Translations under genes and position numbers: made by a program | Shown: in pieces, positions 49,201 to 58,000 of the stretch | Layout of the letters: the number at the start of each line of letters is the position of its first letter | Numbering within the stretch: position 1 is the stretch's first letter | Notes under the pieces: generated by a model | Told to the model about the DNA's origin: nothing | Seen by the model: only the letters and a program-made list of their open reading frames with translations | Database searches by the model: none | NCBI GenBank assembly: GCA_963971305.1 | Contig: OZ020306.1 | Location: 36,601,512-36,665,511, forward strand | DNA from: Arcuatula senhousia | Lineage: Eukaryota > Mollusca > Bivalvia > Mytilida > Mytilidae | Direction of reading: 5' to 3' | DNA: 64,000 nt

Positions 49201-51271
49201 CAACAGCTTTTCTCTATCTACTATAGTTTCATTCTATAGGCCAAAAACATGAAAAACATTATTTTAGGGGCCGTAACCCCTATAAGGAGTCATCTGTCAA
49301 CTTTGACCCAATGAAAACTTTTGTAGAGCTAAATGAACTGAACATTTAAGCAAACAACAGCTTTTCTCTATCTGCTTATAGATTTCATTCACTAAGCCAA
49401 AAACATGAAAAAACGTCATTTTAGGGACCGTTACCCCTATAAGGGGTCATCTGACAACTTCGATCGTACAGAGACTTTTGTAGAGCTTTATGAGCTGAAC
49501 ATTTAAGCAAGCAACAGCTTCTCTCCATCTGCTATAGTTTTCATTCACTAAGCCAAAAACATGAAAAAACGTTATTTTAGGGGTCCTAACCACTATAAGG
49601 GGTCATCTGACAACTTTGACCATATGAAGACTTTTGTATAGCCAAATGAACTTAACATTTAAGCAAGCAACAGCTTTTCTCTATCTGATATAGTTTTCAT
49701 TCTATAGGCCAAAAACATGAAAAAACGTCATTTTAGGGGCTGTAACCCCTATAAGGGTTCATCTGACAACTTCGACCCTATGGAGACTTTTGTAGAGCTT
49801 AATGAGCTGAACATTAATGCAAGCAACAGCTTCTTTCTATCTGCTATAGTTTTCATTCCATAGGCCAAAAATATGAAAAACCGTTTTTTTAGGGGCTGTA
49901 ACCCCTATAAGGGTTCATCTGACAACTTCGACCCTATGGAGACTTTAATAGAGCTAATTGAGCTGAACATTTAGGCAAGCGACAACTTTTCTCTATCTGA
50001 TATAGTTTTCATTCTATAGGCCAAAAACATGAAAAAATGCTATTTTTCACCTTTAAGGGGCCGTAACTCCTATAAGGGGTCATCTAACAACTTCGACTCA
50101 ATGGAGACTTTTGTAGAGCTTTTGATGCTGAAGCAGTAGTGTGGCATCAGATTTCATCTATCTCTTATACTTTTTGATTTACAAGCCAAAAACAGTAGTC
50201 TGACCCCCCTAGTCTATTTTTAGTAACAGCGGCCATGTTGTTTGGACGGCGGTCACCATTTGTGCAATCTTGGTAGAGGACATCCCATAGATGAAGTGTG
50301 CAAAGTTTCAAAGCAATCCCTTCAGTCGTTTCGGAGGAGAAGATTTTCAAAGAAAAGTTAACGACGACGGACGACAACAACGACGGACGACGGACGCCAA
50401 GTGATGGCAATAGCTCACATGGACCTTCGGTCCAGGTGAGCTAAAAAATAAAATTTGCCAAACTGCCTCATATATTTTCAACATATTTGGGCGAGAATTT
50501 AGGAATAATTTTATTAGTCCTTAGGGACAAATCATTTAAATTGAAATGGGTTGCAAAAATTATTTTAAGATATTGCCAAAACCCAGTTGAAAAGGATTTC
50601 AACTATTTAACAAACTATATTGCTGAAAATGTTTTGTTGCAACATGGTACAAAATTTAATAAGTTTTTTTTTGTGCAATTTGCTTTGCACGAACAATAAT
50701 TTTCTGAAGGAAATAAAAGTCACTGCAATTTTAAAAAGGATTTTTTTTATTTGTATTTAACAATTACATGAATTACATGTCCATAATATTGTATTAAACA
50801 AACAGGACTACTGTAATCATTATTTACAATCAATTAGCATCCTATTAACCTAATCAAAAACCAATACAGGTAATAAAATTAATAATCAATCAAGGGGGTC
50901 ACAAAGGGGAGGCATAGACACTCATTCAAACTTACCCCTAATTTTATAACCTGGTCATTAAGAGATCTAACCCACATATTAATAAATTCCGGTACATTTT
51001 CATAATGGAGATAGAACCAATTTAATCCTGAGTTTAACCAACGTGTTGATTCAGCACCGGTTTCATCCTCAATGGGTCCCCCTATTGCCCCTTCTTTTCT
51101 CTCCCAACGTGCCACACGTGGCTGGAGAGGTCCGAAAAATGTCAAAACGGCGTTCACTATACACACGACTAAAACTGCCCATCCTATCCACCCAAATAAT
51201 AATACATCCAACAAATTATCATCCCAGTCAGAAAATAACCAAGAAGTTATTGTGTTGCCTCCCGTCGCCAT
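15985..51271 (-). CDS. C2CD2: C2CD2/C2CD2L (TMEM24)-like SMP and C2 domain lipid-transfer protein, 15 exons
   Basis: Spliced model on the minus strand: 51271-50936, 48208-48113, 46298-46179, 45819-45715, 33643-33434, 31638-31536, 29126-29018, 28528-28464, 28085-27955, 25734-25557, 24778-24656, 21014-20887, 19711-19636, 17976-17824, 16205-15985. All introns are GT-AG, all phases agree, and the total is 2154 nt (717 aa plus stop). Order: hydrophobic segment about residues 21-46, SMP-like domain about 78-240, C2 domain about 300-425, then a long Ser/Thr/Lys/Arg-rich tail. Vertebrate C2CD2L is about 700 aa, sits in the ER, bridges ER and plasma membrane through its basic tail, and moves phosphatidylinositol with its SMP domain; PKC phosphorylation of the tail releases it. 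Same order and length here support the family call. Which paralogue it matches (C2CD2 or C2CD2L) cannot be told. Start chosen for its good context (AAAATGGCG); an in-frame ATG at 51328 would add 19 residues, and an in-frame stop lies farther upstream. Confidence 0.88.
17224..17700 (+). repeat. Two-unit repeat containing 'ttaaacaggaagtaggtgag'
   Basis: Units start near 17232 and 17470 and share 'aaacaggaagtag' and 'tataccaaatat'. Related sequence occurs at 23960-24532 and at 38375. Lies in intron 14 of the C2CD2-like gene; the rest of that intron shows nothing. Confidence 0.5.
17824..17976 (-). CDS. C2CD2: C2CD2-like exon 14 (first polybasic cluster)
   Basis: 153 nt, phase 1 to 1, residues 594-644. 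Core GRIKKKFTRSKKRSLSVD has the basic, Ser-interrupted pattern expected of a plasma-membrane-binding, kinase-controlled tail. The donor GTTAAA is weak, and if unused the frame meets TAA after one more Gly codon, giving a shorter protein with one basic cluster. Confidence 0.83.
18442..19594 (+). mobile_element. Tandem-core element with TCTCGCCT hairpin ends, copy 1 (181-bp units)
   Basis: Starts ACAAGTGTGGCCACTAAAAG, then 'tgtctcgcctgccgg'; ends with a hairpin formed by GTCTCGCCT and AGGCGAGAC. The phrase 'gagtcactggagcg' recurs five times at about 180-bp steps. Lies in intron 13 of the C2CD2-like gene. Confidence 0.7.
19636..19711 (-). CDS. C2CD2: C2CD2-like exon 13 (acidic/proline linker)
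   Basis: 76 nt, phase 0 to 1, residues 569-593 (SPEHMDDDHIPTVL then HPPSPGHEKT). The only acidic patch in the tail, directly before the basic clusters. Donor GTAAAT, acceptor TTTGTAG. Confidence 0.78.
19755..19929. mobile_element. Short MITE-like element with C-run and A-run
   Basis: Ends GGGGCAGACCCAAGG and, inverted, ATGGATCTGCCCC. Inside is a run of C followed by a run of A (about 19789-19823). Lies in intron 12 of the C2CD2-like gene. Confidence 0.55.
20887..21014 (-). CDS. C2CD2: C2CD2-like exon 12 (short helix and basic stretch)
   Basis: 128 nt, phase 1 to 0, residues 526-568. The segment VDSVVETAIRELKNNKRKSR looks like an amphipathic helix followed by basic residues, then TPTKTSTLIITGVKQT. 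Donor GTAAGT, acceptor TTTGCAG. Confidence 0.83.
21599..21787. mobile_element. MITE, CTGTGGTTTCATT family, copy 1
   Basis: Inverted ends (TACTGTGGATTC and GAAACCACAGTA) around a core with 'cgtggttaccagttttcatgg' and its complement. Lies in intron 11. Confidence 0.65.
22414..23908 (-). mobile_element. Hairpin-ended tandem-core element, copy 2 (about 495-bp core units)
   Basis: Same two hairpin ends as the element at 6971, in opposite orientation (AACAAGAGGCTCCC at left, GGTCAGGTGAGCTAAAA at right). The core is different: a block with 'gggccataactcctataag' is repeated about 495 bp apart (near 22909 and 23402). Lies in intron 11 of the C2CD2-like gene. Confidence 0.7.
23950..24532 (+). repeat. 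Three-unit tandem repeat ending in a 'ggacggacag' tract
   Basis: Units of about 170 bp share 'aaaacaggaagtgga', 'gggaggcacgata' and 'gagaaatctgttac'. The array is bounded by inverted 'acccccact' (left) and 'agtgggggta' (right), so it is probably one element. Lies in intron 11. Confidence 0.55.
24656..24778 (-). CDS. C2CD2: C2CD2-like exon 11 (Ser-rich linker)
   Basis: 123 nt, phase 1 to 1, residues about 485-525 (SPHYIDKRQFDYDIS to DRSLSHSS). Rich in Ser, Asp and Arg, predicted unstructured. Donor GTAAGA, acceptor CTTACAG. Phase-1 symmetry means it could be skipped without a frameshift. Confidence 0.82.
25086..25411 (+). mobile_element. GC-rich retroposon with (ACTA)n tail and target duplication
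   Basis: A 326-bp GC-rich block in AT-rich DNA, ending in a C-run and 'ataactaactaactaa'. It is flanked by near-identical 13-bp repeats (25073-25085 and 25412-25424, TAATG-TGGAGGA with one mismatch). The flanks form one older repeat related to 22047-22165 that this insertion splits. Open frames inside are not supported as genes. Lies in intron 10. Confidence 0.65.
25557..25734 (-). CDS. C2CD2: C2CD2-like exon 10 (linker)
   Basis: 178 nt, phase 0 to 1, residues 426-484. Begins LLVLDPYEAEAYVP, then a low-complexity linker with a run of seven Thr after GGMLV. The GTAGGT donor at 25556 was chosen because it restores the frame of exon 11; reading on toward 25530 finds only poor donors or a stop after joining. 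Confidence 0.8.
27272..27450. mobile_element. 179-bp MITE-like element
   Basis: Ends GGCTGTTCCAGAATTAAA and TTTAATTCTGGAACAGCC are perfect inverted repeats. No coding capacity. Lies in intron 9 of the C2CD2-like gene. Confidence 0.75.
27955..28085 (-). CDS. C2CD2: C2CD2-like exon 9 (end of C2 domain)
   Basis: 131 nt, phase 1 to 0, residues 382-425. Contains NFLGEAVVYYDEL, the last C2 strands, then SLQGRP and GSITVE, which lead out of the domain. Donor GTCAGT, acceptor TTTTTAG. Confidence 0.87.
28464..28528 (-). CDS. C2CD2: C2CD2-like exon 8 (C2 domain)
   Basis: 65 nt, phase 2 to 1, residues about 360-381 (DVNPNSSQLKFEVIDRRKPS). The third-loop calcium motif D-x-D reads as a single Asp followed by Arg-Arg. 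Donor GTATAA is weak; acceptor TTTCAG. Confidence 0.84.
29018..29126 (-). CDS. C2CD2: C2CD2-like exon 7 (C2 domain)
   Basis: 109 nt, phase 1 to 2. Contains DPSCLVYMDTPAQTF and the C2 hallmark TANPFWDEQFLF (last residue completed by exon 8). One Asp is seen in the first loop where a calcium-binding C2 domain usually has two, so calcium binding looks weak or absent; this is inference. Confidence 0.87.
29169..29377. mobile_element. MITE, CTGTGGTTTCATT family, copy 2
   Basis: Starts TACTGTGGTTTCATT and ends AAAGAATCCACAGTA; core 'atcaattttcgtggttttca' and its inverted match. Lies in intron 6. Confidence 0.68.
31270..31502 (+). repeat. Dispersed repeat ending 'gacggacggagggacagg'
   Basis: Contains 'aaaggccataactcccac', 'tataccaagtttcgttga' and a G-run at about 31484-31495, features shared with other tandem-core repeats in this window. 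Lies in intron 6, close to exon 6; the 150-codon frame on the minus strand is not a gene apart from exon 6. Confidence 0.5.
31536..31638 (-). CDS. C2CD2: C2CD2-like exon 6 (start of C2 domain)
   Basis: 103 nt, phase 0 to 1. The segment DKRLLVKIIKASGLGSKE is a typical first C2 strand and loop. Donor GTAGGT, acceptor TTTTGCAG. Confidence 0.87.
32165..32405 (-). repeat. Dispersed repeat bounded by 'gtccatgggac' and 'cgcgggggcataa'
   Basis: Contains the 'gatggacatggacgg' tract typical of the local repeat families. Lies in intron 5. The rest of that intron shows no gene. Confidence 0.45.
33434..33643 (-). CDS. C2CD2: C2CD2-like exon 5 (end of SMP domain and linker)
   Basis: 210 nt, phase 0 to 0, residues 220-289, the largest internal exon. 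Begins DPSDLVDIEVVEEVVRNAL, an amphipathic helix that would close the SMP domain, then a Pro/Ser-rich linker (PPMSPAKPSSP) toward the C2 domain. Donor GTAAGC, acceptor TTTTTAG. The open frame on the opposite strand here is a shadow. Confidence 0.86.
33789..33983. mobile_element. MITE, CTGTGGTTTCATT family, copy 3
   Basis: Starts TACTGTGGTTTCATT, ends AATCCACAGTA. Lies in intron 4, about 145 bp upstream (in transcription sense) of exon 5. Confidence 0.68.
34302..34457. mobile_element. Foldback element with 48-bp arms
   Basis: Arms 34302-34349 and 34410-34457 match in inverse at 47 of 48 positions and contain 'gaacacctattttcggtc'. The loop has its own palindrome (GGCCGAAGGCC) near 34374. Related 'atgaacgga' sequence continues to about 34650. 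Confidence 0.75.
35765..35935 (-). pseudogene. Ty3/gypsy-type integrase fragment (zinc-binding region)
   Basis: Minus-strand frame reads DVRKTLEKLRQKYYWPGL, then DVHRYISGCELCSRRKS. The KYYWPG...C-x2-C pattern is typical of the integrase H2C2 region of Ty3/gypsy retrotransposons. Only about 55 residues remain and no neighbouring pol domain is seen, so it is a relic. Confidence 0.7.
38530..38720 (+). repeat. Dispersed repeat (SINE-like family), copy 3
   Basis: Begins ATGAGATGTGGAATAAG and ends near 38720; same family as the copies at 3655 and 8505. Lies in intron 4 of the C2CD2-like gene. Confidence 0.5.
39028..40203 (+). mobile_element. Tandem-core element with TCTCGCCT hairpin ends, copy 2 (181-bp units)
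   Basis: Same start, same terminal hairpin and same about 181-bp units as the element at 18442, with five units (near 39236, 39417, 39600, 39781, 39964). A (GCC)n tract at about 40117-40151 precedes the final hairpin. Lies in intron 4 of the C2CD2-like gene. Confidence 0.7.
44175..44839. mobile_element. Possible inverted-repeat element
   Basis: 'agagtgaaacctggc' at the left is matched in inverse by 'gcaggtttcactgta' at the right. The arms are short (about 14 bp) and no further pairing was traced, so support is modest. Confidence 0.4.
45715..45819 (-). CDS. C2CD2: C2CD2-like exon 4 (SMP domain)
   Basis: 105 nt, phase 0 to 0, residues 185-219 (ICFKCSKVGGDMMLN to GKAVNPYQ), GTAGGT donor, TTTTCAG acceptor. 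The MMLNISFIGRPDVKV stretch fits a late SMP strand-turn. The intron that follows is the largest in the gene (12.1 kb). Confidence 0.85.
46179..46298 (-). CDS. C2CD2: C2CD2-like exon 3 (SMP domain)
   Basis: 120 nt, phase 0 to 0, residues 145-184. Begins VVHCKVDSKDLSFAIF and ends TASILKLKGT at a GTACGT donor; acceptor TTTTAG. Continues the strand-rich SMP-like region. Confidence 0.85.
46513..46743. mobile_element. MITE, CTGTGGTTTCATT family, copy 4
   Basis: Starts TACTGTGGTTTCATT, ends GAATTCACAGTA, with a 50-bp internal duplication of the 'ttttcatggttttcgtgggt' block. Lies in intron 2. Confidence 0.68.
48113..48208 (-). CDS. C2CD2: C2CD2-like exon 2 (SMP domain)
   Basis: 96 nt, phase 0 to phase 0, residues 113-144. 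It begins GPVQLKFERLKPG and ends EATSDNNY before a GTAAGT donor; the acceptor is TTTTGTAG. The alternating hydrophobic pattern fits beta strands of the SMP/TULIP fold. Too short to be seen as a stand-alone open frame. Confidence 0.85.
48298..48756 (-). pseudogene. Reverse transcriptase fragment, frameshifted
   Basis: Minus-strand frame contains GILMGTYCAPLLAGLFL and LTFRYIDDVLSL; the YIDD box is the catalytic metal-binding motif of reverse transcriptases. Near 48450 the similarity moves to another frame (SASYLDLH to TNVMTS), so at least one frameshift is present. Which retroelement class (Penelope-like or other non-LTR) is uncertain. Lies in intron 1 of the C2CD2-like gene, same strand. Confidence 0.75.
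49098..50446 (-). mobile_element. Hairpin-ended tandem-core element, copy 3 (155-bp core units)
   Basis: Left end AACAAGAGGCTCCCAGGAGC, right end a foldback ending GGTCCAGGTGAGCT. Core units of about 155 bp are the reverse complement of those in the element at 6971. Lies in intron 1 of the C2CD2-like gene. Confidence 0.72.
50936..51271 (-). CDS. C2CD2: C2CD2-like exon 1: start codon, membrane anchor, start of SMP domain
   Basis: Residues 1-112, ending in phase 0 at a GTAAGT donor. After a short polar N-terminus (MATGGNTITSWLF) there is a hydrophobic stretch around residues 21-46 (LLFGWIGWAVLVVCIVNAVL), the expected single ER anchor. The end (WLNSGLNWFYLHY) opens the lipid-transfer domain. 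Several out-of-frame ATGs lie upstream in the leader, including one short reading frame starting near 51357, so translation may be tuned by upstream reading frames. The open frame beyond 51328 has only a GTG, not an ATG, at 51439. Confidence 0.85.
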
Positions 51272-51949
51272 TTTGTCGAAAGCCTCCCCGAGCCGATACC
51301 AAATTAACTTTGCAGTGATATCAACCATCGCTAGCCAATCGGAAGCTTTGCCATGTAATATGATCAGTTCTTCATCAAGATTTTGACTCCCATATATTGC
51401 CAAGCCAACAGTTTCTTCTGCATTAAAATTTTCTGGCACGTCCCTTCTGTTCTATCTATTTTTGTCCACGGGGATTCCTTCTTAACCTGAAACGTCACAA
51501 TGACTGACCTTGAGTGATAAAATTTTACCTGGCTAAAAATAGGATCGCGCACCTGTCAATCAATCCCGGATGCTGTCCAAAATATGATGGCCATATGAAA
51601 TTCCAGGAAAATGGCAATATTTGAATTTATTTAACCATAGATCTGAATATCAAATTTAATATACAGGTCTATGATTTTTACTGATCAGAAACCCCGGTCA
51701 GAAACAAATGATTTAAAAACATGTAAAGGCCACCCTAACTTAAAAATAAACATTATCTCCAGTGATACTATAAATGGGCAAAATATTGATGACCTGGAGT
51801 TTCAATGGCTTTTTAGTTACTTGTCTTTCAAGATAAATAAATTAATAAGTTAACTTAAATATACACACAAAAATTAACAGATTAGACAAATCATGACCCA
51901 CACAAAAAGAAGTGAGTACGGCGTACGGCGGGTAATTTTAGCGGCCTGC

Positions 51950-52125
51950 AAATTTCGCTATATCATACAAAATGACCCAGTTTTTATTTACGCTGACATT
52001 TAGTTTCGCGATTTCAATATATTCTCAATACAAATTAATATTGATTCTATATTACGCGGGTTCAATATTTCGCGATAGAAAAATGGTCGCGAATATAGCG
52101 AAAATTCAGTAGAACCTCGCGAAAA
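51950..52125. repeat. Repeat fragment with 'tttcgcgat' motifs
   Basis: Inverted 'tttcgctat' / 'atagcgaaa' and 'ttcgcgat' blocks suggest a decayed MITE directly before the 52-bp minisatellite. Confidence 0.4.
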
Positions 52126-52129
52126 TTTC

Positions 52130-52690
52130 CCTTCGGTCTACAAGCAGGAGACTGTTATGATTTCCTTCCGAGTTTGGTGACCACTTCGGTCTACAAGTGG
52201 GCGACTGTTAAGATTTCCTTCAAAGTATGGTGACGCCTTCGGTCTACAAGTGGGAGACTGTTGTATTTTCCTTCAAAGTTTGTTGACCCCTTCGGTCTAC
52301 AAGTGGGAAACTGTTATGATTTGATTCAAGGTCGGCGACCCCTTCGGTCTGCAAGTTGGAGACTGTTAAGATTTCCTTCTAATTTAGCGACCCCTTCGGT
52401 CTACAATTAGGTGACTGTTATGTTTTCCTTCTAATTTGGTGACCCCTTCGGTCTACAAGTGGGTGACTGTTATGTTTTCCTTCTAATTTGGTGACCCCTT
52501 CGGTCTACAAGTGGGTGACTGTTATGTTTTCCTTCTAATTTGGTGACCCCTTCGGTCTACAAGTGGGTGACTGTTATGTTTTCCTTCTAATTACGTGACC
52601 CCTTCGGTCTACAAGTGGGCGACTGTTATGTTTTCCTTCTAATTTGGCGACCCCTTCGGTGTACAAACGGGAGACTGTTATGTTTTCCCT
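52130..52690 (+). repeat. 52-bp minisatellite, about 11 units
   Basis: Units begin CTTCGGTCTACAAGTGGG and include 'actgttatgttttcc'. The middle units step exactly 52 bp (52449, 52501, 52553); outer units are more diverged. It lies between the divergent C2CD2-like and trehalase genes, about 0.9 kb upstream of the former's start. Confidence 0.9.
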
Positions 52691-54989
52691 CAAACCTAAC
52701 TTTGTGACATAATCAAGCCTCAATTCTATTTCCAAAAAAGTTTGAATTTCTGGATATTTTGGGTTTGAGTAATATATTTGAAATCATATTGTTCAAATTT
52801 TTTTTCCTTACGATATGTCACCACAAGCTTTTTCCAACTAAAGGCATCCTAGCTGTCATTTTGCTTCAGTATGCATTCATCTGCTGAAGATTTTTTTCTA
52901 GTGGGTCCCATCAAAAATAATCATCAATGTTGTGTTGTGGTGTAAAAGTACAGCATGCAGGCAAATAGGATGATTAAATAATAGGTGAAATCACATTTGA
53001 AAGGTAAAATCTAAACAAAAATAAAACACTAAAAGGTTAAGTGCAAAAAATTTCGGACATAAAGCCCTTCTCCGGGAGCTATAAATAGAGAGATGTTGCT
53101 TCACCCAAGGACAAGATCAGATTGCCCCTTAAAACTGCCAAGAGTGCCAAGAGAAAGTACCTTGAATCTGTTATCAAATGATAGCGTTTTTTGCCTTTCA
53201 ATCTACATTGAGAACTATAAATGTCATTACACTTTATATGTATACACGGCCCATATAATTATCACCGTCTTTAAGATGATATTCACCCGGTCATTATCTT
53301 TTTTTCTATTTTATTCCATTGTTGTATTATTTTTTTTCATTGGGAAAATCTCAGCCTTGCGAATAATTGCCAAAAATCAGGTTTGAGTTATCCTTCTTTG
53401 AACTTGTTTTGGCAACATTTTGTAAAATGACAGACGGCCCAAAATCAGAAGGATATCAATCATTTGTACTGGGTAACCAGACCTAAGGTACATTAAATGA
53501 CTCTCGAGATAGTTGATTGTTGTAAATGTACCTCATTTCGCAGAGACATTATTATTAAGGATCTAACAAAATTCAACTGTTGAACTTGTAGAGATAATGG
53601 TAATAACCTGTCAAAATAACCGAACTGAGATTAAATCTCAAACACCCAAGAAGAAAAGACAAAACAAGGATACGCCGAGATTGAAGATGTCGCTTATCCT
53701 GACATGGTTCGGAAATTTCAAACGAAATTTTGGATTGAATAACTTACGCACAAAACTTCTGTCTTTCAGTGCAATCTACGACTTAGAGAGTCTGCATGGT
53801 AGTGACGGCCACAAAACACCGTGTTTTTTTTTTTACCAAAATCACTGTTTATAAGAATATATCTAATTGTTATCAGACCACCTCCTGAACTTTACAGGGA
53901 AGTTTGTACAAAGAGACCATTCAGATCACGTTCTCATTTAAACTAGATGAAGTTTATGTCGACACGTATTTGATAACTTAATTCTTAAAGTAAATCCAAT
54001 TTATGCAAATGCCAGTCGTACTATGGTAATTTAGGTATACTTTAAATAGGTAACATACATTTCAAGTGATAAATTTATCTATGTCAATACCCTATTATAT
54101 CTTAGCTTGAATAATTCAATAATCCATTGGAACGATCCTAACAATTCAACATAAGACTTACCTTAAATAAAAATAATACTTAGCTTTAAACAAGACCAAC
54201 ATGAACAGCACTATTTGGTTAATTCCTTATGAAGGCCAATCAGTTTAATTTTGTATCAGATATCTTTATAAATTAGAAGAAATCGTCTGTTTTTCAAAAT
54301 ACTATAGTATGTGCTTTCAAATGTCTTCTGAACAAAATGCATCCTTTATGCCTCTCGATTATAAATATGAATTACTGTTATAGTTGCTGGGACCTTTTTA
54401 GATCTAGATTGACGATTCGTTGTATATGTGAGCTGTTAAAAAGGAAACATGACATGCAAATGGGCATATCTGTTTTTAATGATATGAGTCTTTTATTCAT
54501 GAATATGCAAGATCTATATCGGTTACTTTCTTCAAAAGTAAAATAAAAGTACCAACGGTATTTTTAAATCTAAAATTCCCAGAAACAAAGATAATCAAGC
54601 AACACCAAAAGGCAACTAGACGAAAACATACAAAAAGATTCCCTCCTGTTGCAACAAGCCCTTCTCATCGCCAGTGACAAAAGTTCGGACACAGTCAACG
54701 CCGACAAAAACTTTACGACAGTTCCACGTACATTTTGTGTTTGAAAACTAGTACAACTGAATTTGTTAGTTTACAAGTACATATCATCCATGCATAAGAT
54801 CTTTAACCTTAATAAGCTTTTTTCCTATCATTTTTATGTAATGTGCATATTAAAAGTCAACAATTTAGGCCACATAATGCATGACTTTTACCAAAAACGT
54901 GATATAAATCGGTTTAAACGAGATATAGATAGATCCATGTTGATATCAATTAGACTTGAGAATATCAGTGTCAATAGCTATCCTCAAAG
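52691..54989. other. Upstream region of the trehalase gene
   Basis: No exon or strong repeat was found. Several short open frames are present but none is supported. Promoter elements cannot be named with confidence. Confidence 0.35.
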
Positions 54990-55063
54990 ATGACAAGATC
55001 TATATTCATCTTGTTCCTTTTCCTTAGATTGGGATTTGCGGATAATCTTGCTGCATGTGACAG
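54990..55063 (+). CDS. TREH: Trehalase exon 1: signal peptide
   Basis: 74 nt, 24 codons plus 2 nt. Sequence MTRSIFILFLFLRLGF then ADNLAACD: one Arg, a hydrophobic core and a small-residue cleavage region, a classic signal peptide. The donor is GTAGGG. The split Ser codon is completed by exon 2 to give the expected CDSPIYC junction, which is the main evidence for joining these distant exons. Confidence 0.82.
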
Positions 55064-58000
55064 GTAGGGATTTATGTAGATAGAAATCCCAAAAGGCTAT
55101 CACATCAAAAGTTAGATTGAAAACTAAACAAAATAATAAAAACATTTTCTGGTCTGTTAGGTCTAAATGATTTCATGAAAATCAGAGAGGCGTTTACACA
55201 AAGAATACACATAGAATTAAAATTTAATGACATGTTAACGTAAGGAAAATCCCCAAGGATGCATTATATGCTAAACATTACAACCTGCAAAGCCTGTTAC
55301 AATTGCTGATTACAAGTATTTTTTTAAGTTATATTGAGAAAAAAAACGAAAGCAAAAACAAAGTACACCCCAAGAACCAAGTAACATGCCCTTTTCCCCC
55401 ATCAAATCATAAATTCATGCTTGAATAAAATACATCAAGTCTATGCATCAAAGCATGAGTTTTTATTGTATGGCAGTTACTTACTATAACATTAAGTTAA
55501 ATATTTTTTTATTAATAAAAATAGCACGAAAGGGATGGCAATGGCGGACCCTGAAGGGATTGAGTCGGGGGTTGAACCCTCCCCTTTCCTCTGAAAATTT
55601 TGTAGTTTTAGTCATTATAAGGATTTTTGGCAAAATTGACCTGGACCCCTCTTTTCTCCCTTTTTTTTTGGGGGGGGGGCTAGAATTTTTGCAATATTGG
55701 CCTACAGCCGCCCTTATCGTCCTATGAACATCCTTTTCGACTGAAATGGATTCTCTTCTGATCAGATACTCATACTAGCATATATGTTCATATATGCCAG
55801 ACTCGGAATCATTAAAAAACAAACCCACAAGTATAAGTTACAACAATCCACATATAAAGCGTATGTTAATATGTATACGTATACTGGGTGTGACTCTAGA
55901 AAATGCCAGTTTATGTTATGAACTTCATTTAATTTGTAAAGATATCTATTATCAACGGATTCCTGGTTGAATACAACATATGCTTCGCTGCTATCAACGG
56001 ATGCTTGGTTGAATACAACATATGTACGTCTCGCGCCTGGTCGAATACAACATATGCCTCGCTACTATCAACGGATGTCTGGTTGAATACAACATATGCT
56101 TCGCTACTATCAACGGTTGCTTGGTTGAATACATCATATGTACGTCTCGCTACTATCAGTGGCTGTCTGGTCGAATACAACACCTGCTTCGCTTCTATCA
56201 ACAGATGTCTGTTTGAATACAACACATCCCTCGCTTCTATCAACGCATGTCTGGCAGAATACAACACATGCCTCGCTTCTATCAACGGATGGCCTTGTTG
56301 AATACAACACATGCTTCGCTTCTATCAACGGATGGCCTTGTTGAATACAACACATGCTTCGCTTCTATCAACAGATGCCTGTTTAAATAGAACACATCCT
56401 TCGTTACTATCAACGCATGTCTGGTAGAATACAACACATGTCTCGCTTCTATCAACAGATGCTTGGTCATATACAACACCTAACTCGTTACTATCAACAG
56501 ATGCCTGGTTGAATACATCACACGCCTCGTTACTATCAACAGATGCCTGGTTCAATACAATACAGCATACGCCTCGTAACTATCAACAGATGCCTTGTTG
56601 AATACAACACACGCCTCATTACTATTAACAGATGTCTGGTTGAATACAACACACGCCTCATTACTATCAACAGATGTCTGGTTGAATACAACACATGCTT
56701 CGTTACTATCAACAGATGCCTGGTTGAATACATCACACGCCTCATTACTATCAACAGATGTCTGGTTGAATACAACAGATGCCTCGTTACTATCAACAGA
56801 TGCCTGGTTGAATACATCACACGCCTCATTACTATCAACAGATGCTTGGTCATATACAACACCTGCCTCGTTACTATCAACAGATGCCTGGTTGAATACA
56901 TCACACGCCTCGTTACTATCAACAGATGCCTGGTTCAAAACAATAGAGCATACGCCTCGTAACTATCAACAGATGCCTTGTTGAATACAACACACGCCTC
57001 GTTACTATCAACAGATGCCTGGTTGAATACAACACACGCCTCATTACTATTAACAGATGTCTGGTTGAATACAACACATGCTTCGTTACTATCAACAGAT
57101 GCCCGGTTGAATAAAAAGACCCCTCGTTACTATCAACAGATGCTTGGTTTAATATAACACATTCCTCGATTCTATCAACAGATGCCTGGTTGAATACAAC
57201 ACACGCTTCGTTACAATTAACAGATACCTGGTTGAATACAACACACCCCTCGTTACTATCAACAGATTCCTGGTTGAATACAACACACTCTTCGTTAATT
57301 CCAACAGATGCCTGTTTGAATATAACACACGCATCCCTACTATCAACAGATGCCTGGTTGAATACAACACACACTTCGTTAATTCCAACAGATACCTGGT
57401 TGAATACAACACACACTTCGTTACTATCAACAGATGCCTGGTTGAATTCAACATACGCCTCTTAACTTTCAACTGATGCCTGGTTAAATACAACACATAC
57501 CTTATTATTATCAACAGATGTCTAGTTGAATACAAATAACACATGCCCCGTTACTATCAACAGATGCTTGGTTGAATACAACACACACACGCCTCGTTAC
57601 TATCAACAGATGCCTGGTTGAATGCAACATACGCCTCGTTACTATCAACAGATGCCTGGCTTAATACAACACATGCCCCGTTACTATCAACAGATGCCTG
57701 GTTGAATACAACACACATCTCGTTACTTCAAACAGATGCCTGGTTGAATACAACCTACGCTTCGTTATTATCAACATATTCCTGGATCCGGTCCTAATCA
57801 GATACTTATGCTAACATATATGCCAGACTCGGAATAATTAAAAAAACAAACCCACAAGCATAAATCACAACAATCCACAAATAAAGCGAATGTTAATATC
57901 TATACGTATATTTGGTGTGACAATAGAAAATGCTATGTTATGAACTTCATTTAATTTGTAAAGATATCTATTGTGCCTCGCTACTATCAACGAATTCCTG

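Noticed and set aside
51336..51439. Extended N-terminus of the C2CD2-like protein from 51439
   Set aside because: That position is GTG, not ATG; the first in-frame ATG is at 51328.
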